Assembly: GCA_034008185.1 (NCBI GenBank) | Contig: CM067095.1 | Span: 9,160,610 to 9,224,609, forward strand | Direction of reading: 5' to 3' | DNA length: 64,000 nt | Source of the DNA: Gorsachius magnificus | Taxonomy: Eukaryota > Chordata > Aves > Pelecaniformes > Ardeidae | In this document: positions 37,501 through 50,975 of the stretch, one piece after another | Layout of the letters: the number at the start of each line of letters is the position of its first letter | How positions within the stretch are numbered: position 1 is the first letter of the stretch | Program-made: the position numbers and the translations under genes | Notes under the pieces: model-generated | The model's database searches: none | The model's input: only the letters and a program-made list of their open reading frames with translations | Told to the model about the DNA's origin: nothing

Positions 37501-39389
37501 GCATTACTTAACAGTGAATTGTGATGGATTTGCCCCGATGCCTCATGGCCAGTTGGTGCTCATGTTATGCTATTAACAATTTCCTTTAAGTTCTAGCTGA
37601 GTTCATGGGTTTGGATCAAAGTAACGTCAAGACTCAATGGGTGGTCTTTTCCTCTGAGAAGGAATTAATTCATCCTGCTTTTATGATATCCTTATTTTGC
37701 CCATAAGGCTTTGCTGACTTGATGGGCCAAATTCATGCCTGGCATAACCAATTCGATGAAAAATGGTTCCTGTAAGGAGAGAATTTTACTTGGTATTTTT
37801 CTAATTGTCTCCTTCATGTTTCTGCATAGACATTCCTATCTCTAAACAACATGCCTCAAAGCTACGTGCCCCTTTCCTATCATCTCTTCTTTTTTCAGGG
37901 GAACATTCATTTATTCTGTAGTAATTACACTGGACCAAATCATTCCTGCAAAACACCTATATGGCTTCATTTCAGACTGACTGGTAATTTATAGGAGAGA
38001 GAGAATTAGGCCTTCAGCAATGGATTCAGTGATTTTTTTCGTTAGACTTAGTTAACCACTCTTGGAAAAAAATCATTATGGCCTGACAAAAAAAAACCAC
38101 AACACACCACTTTTAAAATTTTCTCTTTCCCAGCCAAAATTATACTTCTTAACAAATCTGCCTCCCCACCACCCCCTCAATTTCTCATGTTTTTTCTTGA
38201 CAACATGTCTGGAAACCTCTAACCTGACTTTCCACTCAAGTCACAGCCCTGGTTAATGAAAGGTTAATTGAAGGGCAGGAGATGCTGGGAGAAGGGGGGG
38301 CAGGACAGCTGGATTTCGCCCATGATTTCAGGATTCATCAGCCTTTTTCCATCTGTCAGAAGCTTGTTATGTCCTCCTACACAGCTTATACACTACAGAG
38401 ATCTTCAATCCGCAGCATTTACTTTCTTCTACTCTGATCCGAATCTAGCAGGTCTGTTTACCCCAACGAGATTGAAAAGCAACATGGCACAATTCCCTGC
38501 CATGCCTGAGCAGGCTTTAACCACGCAGGACCCCTGTGCCACTCCCTTCTTCATGGAAGTGGGAGCCGCTCCTCCTCTTTACCTCCATCAGAGGTCCCCA
38601 CACAGCGTGGAGGTAAGGGTGCAAGAACCTCAAATATCCACATCCACCTCCACACCCAGCTGTTCCAACCTCTCCAGACATGCTGCACCCCAAAACACTG
38701 GCATCCCTCTTGGGCCAACCGCTCAGCCGTGTCTGCCTCCCTCAGCCAGGGAGCTTTGCTGTTTCTTCTCGTGTCTGAATGCAGCTACGAGATGCTTTTT
38801 GCCCGACTGGACAGCGGATGAACCTCTCCCCATGCCTGTCCTGTAGGCTCACCACTTGGCTTCTCCTTCAGGGCACTATCCCTTAACAGGAGGCCTTCTG
38901 GTTTTTGGCAATGCTGTCTTCTTGACTGTGCCCACAGTTTTTGCTTGCTGCGTATCTACTGTCTTGCTGGGTTAGCATCAAGTGAACATCACATACTCTG
39001 CTTCCCAGCTACATTTTCCAAAAAAGTCTCAGAATGCTGCATTTTAGGAAAATTTCCAGTCTAATCCCCTGCAATGCATCTGCTCTGGTGGGCTGAAACA
39101 AGATGTCATTTTGCATTTTTGGATATCAGTAGAGCCAGGAAGGTTGAAAGAAGGAAGAAACTGAATTCAGCTTCTCACTTAGGAAAAGTCAAGAAATTCA
39201 AATTAAACCAGCCTACATATGGGAGGTTTGAGTCTACTATTCTTCAGATAAGTGATTCATATCTTTAAATCTGCCCCCAAACTCCACAGGCACAAAAATT
39301 ATTGTAAGTGTTGGGGACTGAGGCTTTGCAAAAGAATAAGAAATTCCTACCAGAGTTGCCATTAACTGGAGAAAGGATGATGAACGGCT
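34544..39389. other. Unique DNA, no gene seen
   Basis: No exon is supported. The 192-codon plus-strand frame at 38268-38846 is Ser/Pro-rich and has no known domain; its length is not surprising for 64 kb of sequence. The 81-codon frame at 36236-36481 ends in a hydrophobic run but has no upstream support. A foldback-repeat arm lies at 37724-37760. Confidence 0.5.
37724..37760. repeat. One arm of an old sauropsid foldback repeat
   Basis: GGGCCAAATTCATGCCTGGC followed by ATAACCAATTCGATGAA resembles the start of the repeat that reads GGGCCAAATTCA...TGGTGTAA in other sauropsids. Only one arm is seen, and the identification is from memory of the pattern. Confidence 0.45.
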
Positions 39390-39548
39390 AGTGTGAGAGC
39401 CCAGGCGCTGGGTTTGTTGCCCTGCTCTGTGCCAGGCTTCAATTATAAGCTTGGGTGGATCATTTAGTTTTCTTATACCTCGTTTCCCCACATATAAAAT
39501 ACTGGGAAGTGCTGCTCTCCCAACTCCAAGGGAGCTGTAAGGATAAAC
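39390..39548 (-). mobile_element. MIR-like SINE relic, minus strand
   Basis: Blocks on the plus strand follow the reverse-complement MIR order: CTGCTCTGTGCCAGGCTTC, GGGTGGATCATTTAG, ACCTCGTTTCCCCACATATAAAAT, then GAGCTGTAAGGATAAA. The TTTCCCCA...TAAAAT block is the hallmark of the core in this orientation. Divergence is high, as expected for an element that stopped moving before modern birds arose. Confidence 0.6.
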
Positions 39549-41019
39549 AGAATTGCCTGAGAAAAATCTGATGTCCTTTGAATTTACCACCTGACAAAAA
39601 TACTGCCATCTCTGGGTTTGAAAACATGGAAACAATTTACTGAAGTATTTCACAAAAGCATGACCCAAGAAGTAACTGTTACCACTAGGATGGCTTAATT
39701 CCTTTTTTATAAAAAGAATTGTGAAATGGGGAAAAAAAAGAAGGAAAAAGGGAACAAAACACGAGAACCAATTAGAAATTTGCCAAAACTATCATTTCAT
39801 TTCTATGCAATACTTGCCTTCTGAAAAGCAGAATTTTCAGACAGAAAACTGTCCTGCTAAAAAGCACTTGCCCACCTTTAAAACATTACAACTTACATGG
39901 CATTTTGATAACGCAATTAGCAGAGATGTGAGACAGAGGAATACTGAATGAGCTCAGCAGAAGTTAGCCTGCAACAGGGCCCCCACGTTACAGCCTGTAA
40001 CCACAGCCTGTACCACAAATGAGGCGATCACCATTTATTCATGATGCTCTCTTCTTTAGGGGTGGAGAAGGTCCAACAGGAACGCAACATCCTCAAGCAC
40101 CACCTTTCGTGACACTTATGCCCATAAGACCTTAAGAGCAGGTAGCTGGGGGCAGAGGGGAAGTGTCAAAGCTATTCAGAACAGGGCATCAATGAAAAAA
40201 CTGCTTCACGAGTGAATTTAGCCCTCTTCTCCAGCTATAAATGCAGAATAGAGAATGCTGCTTTCAATTTAGACTGCGGAATACATTTGGTATCCCTGGC
40301 AGTGGGGTTTTTTTCCCCCTAAACAGTGTGTCCTCCATTTACTATGGAATATAGAGATGGAAACATGATAGACTGAATGGAGCAGGCAAGCAGAAGCCTC
40401 CCCAGCCTGCCAACTTGGAACATCCAGAAACTATTTTAAAATGCAATCCCAGCCTTAAATGTATGCGACCCCATGGATTCCATAGCTCTAAACCTCTTCC
40501 CTCTGTTATTACAATAGAAGGAAAGGAGAAGGTACAAGTAATCATCGGGGCTGGAAAGTAACTTAAGGGCTGCAAGAAGGATTTAAACGGCCAAGCACTT
40601 AGCGGAAGTGGTGCAGGGACTTCCACTGCCTCCCAGTCAATTAACTGCAAAATCTGAAAGGTAAATGCTTGCTTGCAGTACACCCCCAGCACCACTCCCA
40701 GCAGCAGTAATTGGGAAGCAAACTCTTGGCAAAAGGAACTTTAAAATAGAAACAGAAGGAAAAGATATTTAGGAAATAAACCAGGAATGTGCTCACAGCA
40801 GATGGAAAATGCTCAAAATTATGAGGAAGAAAAGACTTTTTCAGAACTATTTTAGAAATTCCTTTATCTCCCCCCCCCCCCCCAATACAGGGGAAAACAT
40901 GATCTGAGCTAAATTCACTCTCAATGACGTACTAATAATAACAGTTATGATAATAAATTTCATTTGTAATTTCCAACCATTTCTGTATTCAGCCCTTCAA
41001 CGGGCATTTTTAGCCCAAT
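39549..41019. other. Unique DNA with a C14 run
   Basis: A pure run of 14 C lies at 40870-40883, preceded by TCT. No exon or RNA is supported. The 117-codon minus-strand frame at 40342-40695 has no known domain. Confidence 0.5.
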
Positions 41020-41172
41020 TAAAAATAAAATCATTATCCTTCCCCTACAGGAAATTCAAGCTGTAGGCCTGTTTAGTTAACTCGCCTAAAATTATACCGT
41101 CTCTGCAGAGCCAGAATGAGGGTCGATAACATCCTGATTCCCAGGCTTACACTTCAGCTAGACACCCCTACC
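41020..41172 (+). mobile_element. MIR-like SINE relic
   Basis: Sense-orientation blocks: ATCATTATCCTTCCCCTACAG, TTTAGTTAACTCGCCTAAAATTA, GCAGAGCCAGAATGAGGGTCG, then TCCTGATTCCCAGGC and CTTCAGCTAGACACC. The order and spacing match the MIR core and 3' half, which ends with the text-like 'tcctgactcccag...gctctaaccactagacca' segment. Alignment is by eye. Confidence 0.6.
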
Positions 41173-41714
41173 TATCTTTAAGACCAAACCAGAGCAGAGC
41201 TGTGTAATTCCGAGCCCTCACAGAGCATTTTACATATTTGAAGAATTGCACAAACAGCAAGCAATTAGTTCTGAACAAGGTCCCTGGGGAGTTTCTAGTT
41301 AAAATACATGTGTTTTAAGATACATTAAGCCAAGCTCCATAAATTAAAATAATCACTGAATTCAGACATAACATCTGGGGACTTTCGGGGTGTGGGTGAG
41401 ATGGGCAGCATTTCTGTGTAGGAAGGAATAGGAGCTTCCCCGTATAGGGGGAGGAAACAAGTGGAGTTTGCTGGGAGACAGAAGGAGAAGAGGGTAGGTG
41501 CTTCATAGCTGCCACATCCAAGTGCATTCCATCTGGCATCTGGGAGGGAGTTCAGGAGTTCATTGGTCTGAGTGTATGAAAGCAAAACTGTTTGGGAAAC
41601 ACTGTTATAGCAGATGGAGGGCTGAGGTGGGACCAGACCTCCCCCCAGGAGGGGGAAACCATCCTTTTCTTTTGTGTCTTCCTAAGCTTCCTGGCCAAAA
41701 TTCTCTGTGGGTTA

Positions 41715-41865
41715 TACAGAAATATGAGGAAAATGAGGTGACACAAAGTCACCCAGAAAATACATGGCAGAACCAGGAATTACACCTAGAGCTGCTGAGG
41801 AATATTTTGGTATCCTCACCAGAAGCCTGCCCAGCTCTTCTGCTCCTACTGTACACCCACTACTA
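41715..41865 (+). mobile_element. MIR-like SINE relic
   Basis: Blocks GAGGAAAATGAGGTGACACAAAG, GTCACCCAGAAAATACATGGCAG and AACCAGGAATTACACCTAGAG follow the core order ('gaagtgacttgcccaaggtcac...gtggcagagccaggaattgaacccag'). It has the same orientation as, and lies 700 bp from, the copy at 41020. The two are independent relics judging by their different wear. Confidence 0.65.
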
Positions 41866-42944
41866 ACTGCAGGGTGTCCTGCAATGCCCGTGCAAGACCA
41901 GCCTGGGGGCAAATACGCTTTCTGCTGCTGCGGGCTTGCAGGATGTGTGAAATGAGAGTGGCCCACCGCGCAGATAATCACCCTGCACGCTCTCACCTCT
42001 TACGGTAGCCAGATGTACAACACAGGGGATCAGGTCCTAAATCTTCACAAGCTAACCAAGTGTTTATTTTCTAAAGTGTTTTTCCAAGAACTTTACTCCC
42101 TTGGTTCTTTTATATTTTAAAAGACTTGTCACAGATTTATGTTCAAACTACTTCCCATCAAATTCTCCTTAAGATAGCAAGGCTAGGCCAGCTGTGTTTG
42201 TTTCTGCGATTCCATATTAATGTCACCGTAAGTAAAGCTATCTTTCTAAGTGTGTAAAATACACATCAAATTACACAAAGATCCTGCGATAAATCAAGAC
42301 CTCTCCAAAAGGTCACAAGTGTAGAAGCACAACTAATACGCTGCTTCATCACAAATTAAAACAAGCAGCCTGCAAAGCTCCGTGGAGAGGTGTAGGTAGA
42401 CGGCAATGTGGAACAGAGGGCAATTGCAATGCATCAAATAAAAGGAAACCCCAAGAAAAAGGGTTTGAGTAAAGGTACCAGGGGGTAAAAAACTCAGCAT
42501 GGCCCTGGTATAAACCCAGTGGCAATAGGTGTTACCAGTGAAAAAAGGTAGGAACTCATGGTGGGACAAAAGAAAGCATGTTTGCCCTTGGGGATAAAGA
42601 CAGCTCAATACTTAGAGATACAGGCAGCAACTTCCAAACTCAACTGGAGTTTTGCTTAAGATTTGACCTCCGAATTTCATCCATGCTAAAAACTACTCCT
42701 GTGACTGCCCCTTCATTGCACGTCCAATGCATAATTGGCACAAATTTGTTTTCAAAGCAAGACATGGATACGCTGTCCTCTGCCTGCCTTGGCCCCATTT
42801 CTCCCCGAAACGCCTCCCCACTGCAGGACCAAAGCTTTCTCAGCTGCCACTCACCATGTGGAAATGCCCTTTCTACATCTCGTGACCTCAGCACTCTCTC
42901 ACCTTTACACTGTATCAGGAAATTTGCCTTTCCCTCCCTCCGGT

Positions 42945-43065
42945 ATAACTCAATTTCTCTCTGCATCTGTTATTTTTATATAACCTTTTGCAACTGTCTT
43001 CTTTAACCCTGTCAAGCATTTGGGGATGCAGTTTCTATGAAAGCAGTTATTACTCTCGTGTATCA
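42945..43065 (-). mobile_element. Old MIR/L2-like relic, minus strand
   Basis: Plus-strand order: ACTCAATTTCTCTCTGCATCTG, then AACCCTGTCAAGCATTTGGGG, ATGCAGTTTCTATGAAAGC and AGTTATTACT. This recalls the family tail reading 'ctcagtttccctatctg...aagtgctttgggatc...tatgaaaggcgctattatt'. The match is loose. Confidence 0.45.
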
Positions 43066-44374
43066 GAATATCTCTATCCAACCCACGCACAAGGAAGAAA
43101 GTCAATGCCAAAGCACCAGGCAGGACAAAGCAGACAGAATAGGTACAGCGACCAGCGCAATGCACGGCAGGAACAAAGTTGCTCCGACAGACATGGTGGC
43201 CAACATGAAAAAAGCCCAACAACCTTGAGAACAGAAAACCCTTTGAAATCACGGAGGTGTTCAATGGTAAAGGTTTAGAATGATACAATTACCACTCTTC
43301 TACCCAAAAAGGTGAAGCTATCAACCTTTTTTTTTTCAGCCCACCAAATGTTTCAAAATATGCTAAGCATCAAGCTCACTAGCATATTGGATTTTGAATA
43401 ATGAAAAGAGTAAACAGGATTTTAATTTGGATTCTGCCAGTAAAGTGCTTTCCATGTGATAAATTAACTATTAGGGAAGACAAATTAACACAACCTACCC
43501 TTGAGTATGATGGCTTATGATTTTGAGGAAGCTTTTACAGATGCGTGATCAAAATAAGGCAGGATGAAAAACAGGAGATGATGATGGGGGGAGTATTTTA
43601 TCAAAAATCCTCCCTCCTCCTTTGCAACAAACTGTAGATAGAACTTCCCTAAAAAAGCACAGCAGATTTTCTCAAGAGCCCCCCATTCTTCCTAAGAATA
43701 TCTAAAAATTTTAGGAGACATCTTCAGCTGGTCTAAATCACCAGGAATTGATTAATTTTATAGGGATTCTTTAATATTGAAAAGCTAAATTTCACATCCT
43801 GTGAAGCAAGGTCAGAAAAGGAGATGTTACCCCTTATGAATTTTTTGGAAGCGGAAGGTGTCTCAGAAACATTTTCTAGAAATAAGACTATGCTCATAAA
43901 ACCAGCAAAGAGTATGTGAATGTCTTCAGAGCAGTCTAACATTATATTTCCATATCCAATGGAAAATTCCCTTTTTTTTTTTGCCTTTTTTTTTCAAAAG
44001 AAAGAAGACATTTTAAGATTTCATCTTCATATTTCAGCAGAAACTCCATTTTTCAATCTGCTCGCTCTCTCACTCAGGTAAGCAAATAGTGCTTAAAAAA
44101 CCAGCAGAAAGACATCCTAATTGGCTTGGAATTAAAGCTATTAATTTTTATTCTTATTTATTCCTGTCACAAACCAGACCTGTTTTTATGGGTTTCTAAC
44201 ACTGCTATGGAAACCTGAGAGGTTCTGAAGTCTTTATGTAACATGAGCTGAAAACGCCATCTCCCACAGTGAACGCTGTTTTCTTTGAAATATGTCAACA
44301 GTGGAATTTTGTCCCTCTGGAAGAAAAAGGGTTGCCAGGCACTGGGGCAGGAGACATCTGGTCCAATTTTATTG
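43066..44374. other. Unique AT-rich DNA, no gene seen
   Basis: T-rich runs lie at 43327-43336 and 43971-43994. No exon or RNA is supported. Confidence 0.5.
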
Positions 44375-44450
44375 ACTCAAGGCAGTTTATTAACCATTTA
44401 ACTGTCTGGGCAACTTCAAAATGGGAATAAGGATGTATACTCACCTTTGG
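44375..44450 (-). mobile_element. Possible MIR-like relic, minus strand
   Basis: AACCATTTAACTGTCTGGGC followed by AACTTCAAAATGGGAATAAGG resembles the reverse-complement core 'cacttaacctctctgggcctcagtttcc...aaaatggggataa'. The central TTTCCCCA part is lost, so the call is tentative. Confidence 0.4.
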
Positions 44451-47400
44451 TCAGAAATTCATCCAAGGAGGGAAAAAAAAAATACTATTTCTATGGAGAT
44501 ACTGTGCATTTGTATACTTAAACATTGTGCCGATACTGTATTTCAATATATTTCTGTAATTTCCCAGTAGGTACCTAAAGCTGTGGGTCAAAGAGTTCTG
44601 TAGAAATTGGCATTTTCTTAATAAACCTAAAAGCCCAAATCTGAGTCCACTGGAAAACATTACTGCGCCTTTGACATACAAATTACTTTAATCACAGTAT
44701 AAGCAAATGTGGCTCTAGATTGTGCTGAAAGCTCTTAAATCCGAGCAAATTCTTCATACCAGGAGAACAGGTCTGATGTTTGGGTTTCCGACCCCAGCAT
44801 CCCACTAGCACAGCTTCAGCGACTCCTGTTAGACCAGCACGGGGAAGCAGGTAAGGTCCTCTGTCCTTTGCCTGCCTGGAGGGCAGGAACCACTGCCCAT
44901 AATTTGTAAATAAATACACAATTTGTAACTCTCGCTTGACACTTTACACTTTCAAAGTATCCAATAAACATGAACTAACCATTATTACTATTGATCAAAA
45001 GGAGACAGCGGGTCTTTTTCCAACTCTAAATGATCCTTGTGTTACCAAACAACTCATAACATCCCTTTCTCATTAGGATGCACAAGCAGCTCACACCTCT
45101 CCCTCCCTGAAAGAGGAGAGAGATTTTCCTTTATTCCGCTGCCTCCGTTCAGTTAGCTGAGTTACGATGTGTTGATCATTATTCAAAGAGCTCAAGAGTG
45201 CCTGCTGTCATGCGCCCTTAGACATCTCCAAGAATTGAAGTATGTGCCCTCTCTTCTCCAACACAACAATCTGTGCTGTACCTTCTCTGTAGAGAGAAGA
45301 GGTAAAATGCTGGAGCGGTTTTCTGTAACACATGTCTACGGAACAAAAATCAAAGTCTGCTCAGTCTCTTCAACCTTTCTGTGAAAGATCTAAAACACTC
45401 AGACTATGTCCTTTACCTTGAAACCAATGCAATGCTATAATAGATGAAACTCTTCCTTAAAGCCTGGAAGTACAGGAGAAAATGCATTACCAAGTCTGAA
45501 GGTGTCCAAAGTATTTGAACTTGGAATTCTTGCAATCATGCAGAAACACAGCTTTGAAAACTATAATGAAAAAATCAAAGTAAGTCAGAGGTTTTCTCCT
45601 GCAAAGACAAAGATACTTAAGGTTTCCTTTTATTGAAAGGTTCCTTTCAGAAATCAGCACTGCAAAAATGTTTGCAGCCTGAATAGAGTTCAGGCCTCCT
45701 GGGAGACAAAGAATTTTTATAAAGGGGTCGTTTTTCTACCTCTACAAGTAAAAAAAAGCCCTGAAGGTCATGGTTTCTGGAAGCACCTAAACAACAACAA
45801 AGCAAAAACTTTCCATCCCTCTCCCTGCAAAAGTACATAATGAGCTCCATAGCATTGTCTCGGTCAACACTGGATGGGGGTCTACAGCATTTGAAATAGT
45901 CCAGCATTGTGGCTAAATTTGCTCACCACGTCGGAGACTCATACATTTCCGATAAGGAAAAAAAGTTTATTAAATACAATTCAGACTAATATAATTGATT
46001 ATCTTTACCAGACATCAACGTATATGACTTCGGATCAGAAAAACTTTCTTGGGTTGCTGCCGAGTACTAAAGCCAACCCTGGAGTTCATTGCATCCATCG
46101 GACACAATCCCTCAGCTCAGGGCAGGTTGTGATTGCAAATGCCCTGACTGGCAGATGCCCAGAAGAGGCCAGTGGTAGCCAGTCTGTGGCTAGTCTTGAG
46201 ACAGTGTGTGTAGTGTGGCCCAGAAAACTATGTTACAGAGGCAGCCTGCATGCACTGAATAAGGTCTCACCATGACTTTCACGCAGCTAATATACCTCTT
46301 TCAACGGCTTAAAAAAGTACAAGGGAGAAGACCAGCAGTGAGGTTGATGGGCCAACAACATGTTGATGTGTCTCCTCCCCTTAGGAGATGAGGCTAAAAG
46401 CAAGAGGACACTTGGTAACGGTCATGTTTACCTAAAAGATTGCTTAAAACTCCACCAGTAAAAAAATAAACAAAAAAGAACATTAAAAAGAGCAGATTTT
46501 TGAAACATGTATACAACTCTAACTTCTACTGAAACCAGTCCCAACCCTTGGCACATCCAACAATTCCTTAACAGCATGAATTGGTCTTTAAGGGATCTAT
46601 CATACGTTTTTCCATGCTTGCTCAGTACTCCGCATAAAAAGCAGCACAGGAAGGGCTGTTATTAGGAACTGCACCTAGGCTGTGGCAAGGAGACATTGAC
46701 CTGAGCATGAGGGATGGAGTTAGAGGAAAAAAAGCACAGCAATGAAAATCCTTCCAGAATTAAAAAGGCCACAAGAACTTTGCCTGAACTAGTAGTTGTT
46801 GTTTTTATTGGATTATTTTATGGGGTTTTATGTTGTTTAATCGAAGAAAGAAAATGGATGCCATAAAATATGCAGAGCTAACTGGGGCTGCAGAGTACAT
46901 TGCTGAATATTGCTAGTAATGCCATTTCCCCTTCACTGTCAAAAAATAAAAATATCGTTCTTTATATCCCTGTCACATGGAACAGCGGTCCTCTCGCGCT
47001 TGCCAATCAATCATCTTGGAGTGCACCTTTACCTTGAGCAGTATGTGCTAGGACGGTGAATAAGGAAAGCTCAGGAAATAATCTCCCTTTCCACAAGATA
47101 GAATTCAATTTCCAGTATAGCTCAGACCAGTACTTTTCCTGAAAAGGTGGCACCATATATTATAGCAAAAAAGCATTTTTCTGCTGCTAGTGAAAACTTT
47201 AGTGAGCATTATGATTATGTGGTTTGTACTCCAGGCACCAATGACCACCAAGCAGGCTAATAATGTGCGAATTCTGATGAGAACTAGGCCTCCAGCTGGA
47301 ATAAAACAACAGAGATTTTTTTTTCCCCTGTTTTTTTTTTCCATTTTGCTTTCTTTACTGTGAGATTTTTTTTCTAGCTGCAGACAACACCTTTCCAAGA

Positions 47401-50400
47401 TTCTCCTAGAGAGAAGCACTTCACAATAAAATTATCCCATTCTGGTGCTCACGTAGCCTTAGTTAGCCCTTTGGCCACTGCCCCAACAGGCTTTTATCTT
47501 TGACTGCCCCAGTTTGGTTTCTTTGAGTAGTGCTTCTCAGAAGCTTTTTGAAGACTCTCTGCAGGTAGACTGAGCTTTCACCAATGACTCTTTGAGTCCC
47601 CCTTTGGATCTCAGCAGGTTTGACAAGGATTTTGCAAGTCCCAAGCTTTGTCTCTCCTCCAAGTACAGCTAACAAAGGCTGTCCAGCAGAGGCTGGCTGG
47701 GTCCATAATCTACTGCAATAAAGTCCAGAGAAAATCCCACAAATGGACAGTGCCAAAGCACTGGCTCGCTGGGCTTGTCTGCAATATTTCTAACCGTGAA
47801 GACGAGGAGACAGTTTTTCCCCTCTAGATGCCTTGAAGCTCCAGGTCCCAGCTTTTGCTCTACAGATCTGACCAAAATACCATCCTGCGAGCTGGTGCCT
47901 GACAGACAGACCCCAGCAGCCCCAGAGCCTAAGATGGGCAAAGAGGTCAGGAGGATTCAGCCCTCCAAAGTCTGTTGCTCACAGTGCTGCTGCAGCTTAG
48001 AAAGCTTATCCAGCCTTGCAAAGCTGTCAGGAAAATTTACCAGCCACCGCACAAAAATTGCTTGCCGTTTACCACAGTGATTGATGGTAATGCAAGAAAC
48101 TAATGGCATTTTACTTGCCTGTCGAAAGAAATTACTCACCCTGGGCCAGCAGGATTGGGGAAGGATTCTTTAATCCTTGCAGCGATTTTTAAATTAAACT
48201 CTAGTGTTCGCAGGGCTGAAAACCAGCCAGACAGCAGCCTGCTTCAGGATGGATTCAAACATGATCTAGCACATGGGCAGACAGGTCCGGCACAGCAATA
48301 AAACAGAGTGAAAGGCAGCTGCACACTGCGCTTCTGAATTTTTTTAAAAAGTTTACAGATTTCAGGGGCCCAAATCCGTTTCCAGATCGTTAATCTCTAA
48401 CAAAGCCCTAGGTCCTGGCACTGTGCATGTAACAAAAAATTGGGGAAATAACAGGACAAAAAGGCCATAATCAAAAATCGGAGGCAACTGGTCTAAGTGG
48501 TAGACAGGAAGGTGCTCCCATTTGGTCTATACCTGCAGAAGAGTATAGTGGTACAGAAGGTCAATTCACTTCCTTAATCAGCAGAGTTGATAGGATCATT
48601 CCCTCTGTGGCTTTCCCTTTCCTTCCTAACACCAGCACTAAAACTTCTCTTATCCTTTAGCATGTTTCCTTTATCATTGCAAGTGGTCTGTTTGCCACCA
48701 GGACTGCTCTCTTCTGGTTTTACCTGTAATACTGGCACTCCCCCTGGTTGGATGACAGATCTTCCTCCATGGTTCAGTCACAACATCCTTGTTAAACGAG
48801 CTACTTCAATAGTTTGAGGGCAGATGACATCCACTCATTATCTGGCAGGTCCAGGGTGAAGGACTAATAAAGGTCCTTCACCAAGAGCTGATTCTCACAA
48901 GCAGTAGCACAGCAGGCTCCAACCCCGAGCACTGCCCCCAGGGAATTTCAGTAAGGCAAATAGCAAGGGACATCCCACAGCACTTCTGAGGATAGGAATG
49001 AGCTACTCTCACCGTTTTGATTTTGGTTAGCCTCTGTTTTCTTTACCAGCCTTTATGATTCAAGCTCCTGTACAGCCTCAGAAAACAGATGAAAAAATCA
49101 CCTCTGCAAAAGGTCACAAACAAAAAAGGGGGAGAAGAAACAATTCAAGTTTCATGAAGGATATACGTGCCTAGGTGCTAGGTACTAAAAAGTCACTTAA
49201 ACTTCCAGCTTTTCAAAGCATACAGTGTGTTTGCAATAACAAACACTCTAAAAACAGGCTTTCCCACTGGAGGAGTTGGGGGGCACTGAATCAACTACCT
49301 ATAAAAACTGCTACAATCCTTCGTAACATATTTGGTAGTTTTCAGTGAAAAACACTCACAGTGAGATACTGTGTCCCACTGAGCATTAAGCACTTCCCAT
49401 TCCTGTTCTGCTTTTTCAGTTCTAACTAGTCCCTAACCCTGTTAGTCATGAATTTGCGATTAATGAGCCTTGTTTAGAGGATGCGAATACTGAAACTGTT
49501 CCGATATACAGGCTCTAACCACAGAAAGACGATCTAATTCAGCAAGGGAATCTGCTGTGCTTAGGGGGGATTCCAAACCTTCCGTAAAGGAAATCAGCTG
49601 TTAAGTAATTTTAACAAGGGGCAGCATGCTGTGCTCTCAGCTCCGAGGTGCGATGCAATGGTCTCACAGCTTGGCATCTGGGGACAAAATCATCTTCGTG
49701 CATTAAGGATGCTTAACATCTGCTTGTAAATCTGGGGCTGGTACACCAAAAAAATGGCTGTGACTGAAATAAGGATGGTGCAAGTGTGGCTTTCCACCAG
49801 AATTCTTAACTACGAGAAACATGCACACGTACACACACAAACTCTTTTCATCTAACAGAGCAAAGAACCAATAACCCAGGGCTAAACTAATTATGACTAG
49901 TTATGCTTGAGCAGGAAAACAGCAGCCACTCCTCTCCTGCTTCAAGGGGACAAGTAGAACGACTGCCTTCATGGCTCTTCTTCCCTGCCCCTGGAAGGGA
50001 AGAACTGTCCCTTGGCAGTCTTCCTCTCCCAGGGTATCCGGAGGAGCAGATTACCTCCTCAGCTGGGGATGTGGGACAGGCAGGACAGCTCTGCACTCCA
50101 GGCTTCATAGCATGGCTAGAGAAAGCCCTGTATGCAGTCTCATCAGCCCAGCCTTCTTGCTGACTCTAACAGAAAATATATTTCCCAGGCCATGAAAAAT
50201 CTGATGAAACAGTGAAAACCAAAAAGACAGTATTTTTCATTAAATAAGATCACCCATCACATGCCCATCAATACTCGGAAATAATTCCAAGGGGAGAGGG
50301 GGAGCTTAATTATTTTTGAAATGGTTTACAAAATGTACCAAGATGGAATAAACAGTCCTCGTTCTGCTACAACAGTCACTTTCAGACATATTTCAGGAGG

Positions 50401-50952
50401 CTAATCCTGGAGACCAGGAGATTAATTCCTGGAGACAAGCCCTTTTTCCCCTCCAGCTCCTCCCAGCTCTTCAGAGAAAATGACCTGGTCTGATCTTAAC
50501 ACATCTTGAAGAAGGCAGAAAGATTAATTATGCTCCTCCCTATTTCATCTTCATGGCACATCTGAGCAGCTTCTACAGCTGCAAAACCTTTATTTCCAGG
50601 GTCCTTTTGATTGTACTGCTGAGATATTCAAAGACTCATTAAACCGAAGGGGAAGTCCCATTCAGTGAGACTTAGTATGGAAAGGAGGTGGGGCAGGGAG
50701 GCTTAAAGTTATCTTGCACTTAAGTTGAAGAGACAGTTGGAGAAGATTTATTCAAAAATCAAACTCTCCACCCTCGAAGAGTCACCTATACTTGCAGCGC
50801 CTTGCACACCAGAGATGCTGCTGGGCTGAGAAACGCAGCCTGCTCCAATGACTGGGTGACCCCGCTTGTTTCTACAGAAGAACCAAGGGATGGCAAGGGA
50901 AAGCAAAGCAACCTGCTTTATATTTTTGTAGACATAACTTTGCACCTACAAA
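44451..50952. other. Unique DNA, no gene seen
   Basis: No exon, RNA or young repeat. T-rich tracts lie at 47316-47340. The sequence around 49166-49230 (GTGCCTAGGTGCTAGGTACT, then GTCACTTAAACTTC, then CTTTTCAAAG) recalls another old sauropsid repeat but is too worn to call. Open frames are under 125 codons and match nothing known to me. Confidence 0.5.
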
Positions 50953-50975
50953 TTGCAATTGTTTCCCAATTGCAA
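50953..50975. repeat. Perfect 9-bp inverted repeat with 5-base loop
   Basis: TTGCAATTG, spacer TTTCC, then CAATTGCAA. Each arm contains a TTGCAA-type half-site like those bound by C/EBP proteins. A regulatory role is speculation; the structure is exact. Confidence 0.75.

Noticed and set aside
38268..38846. 192-codon plus-strand open frame
   Set aside because: Low-complexity Ser/Pro-rich translation, no recognisable domain, no splice or promoter support.
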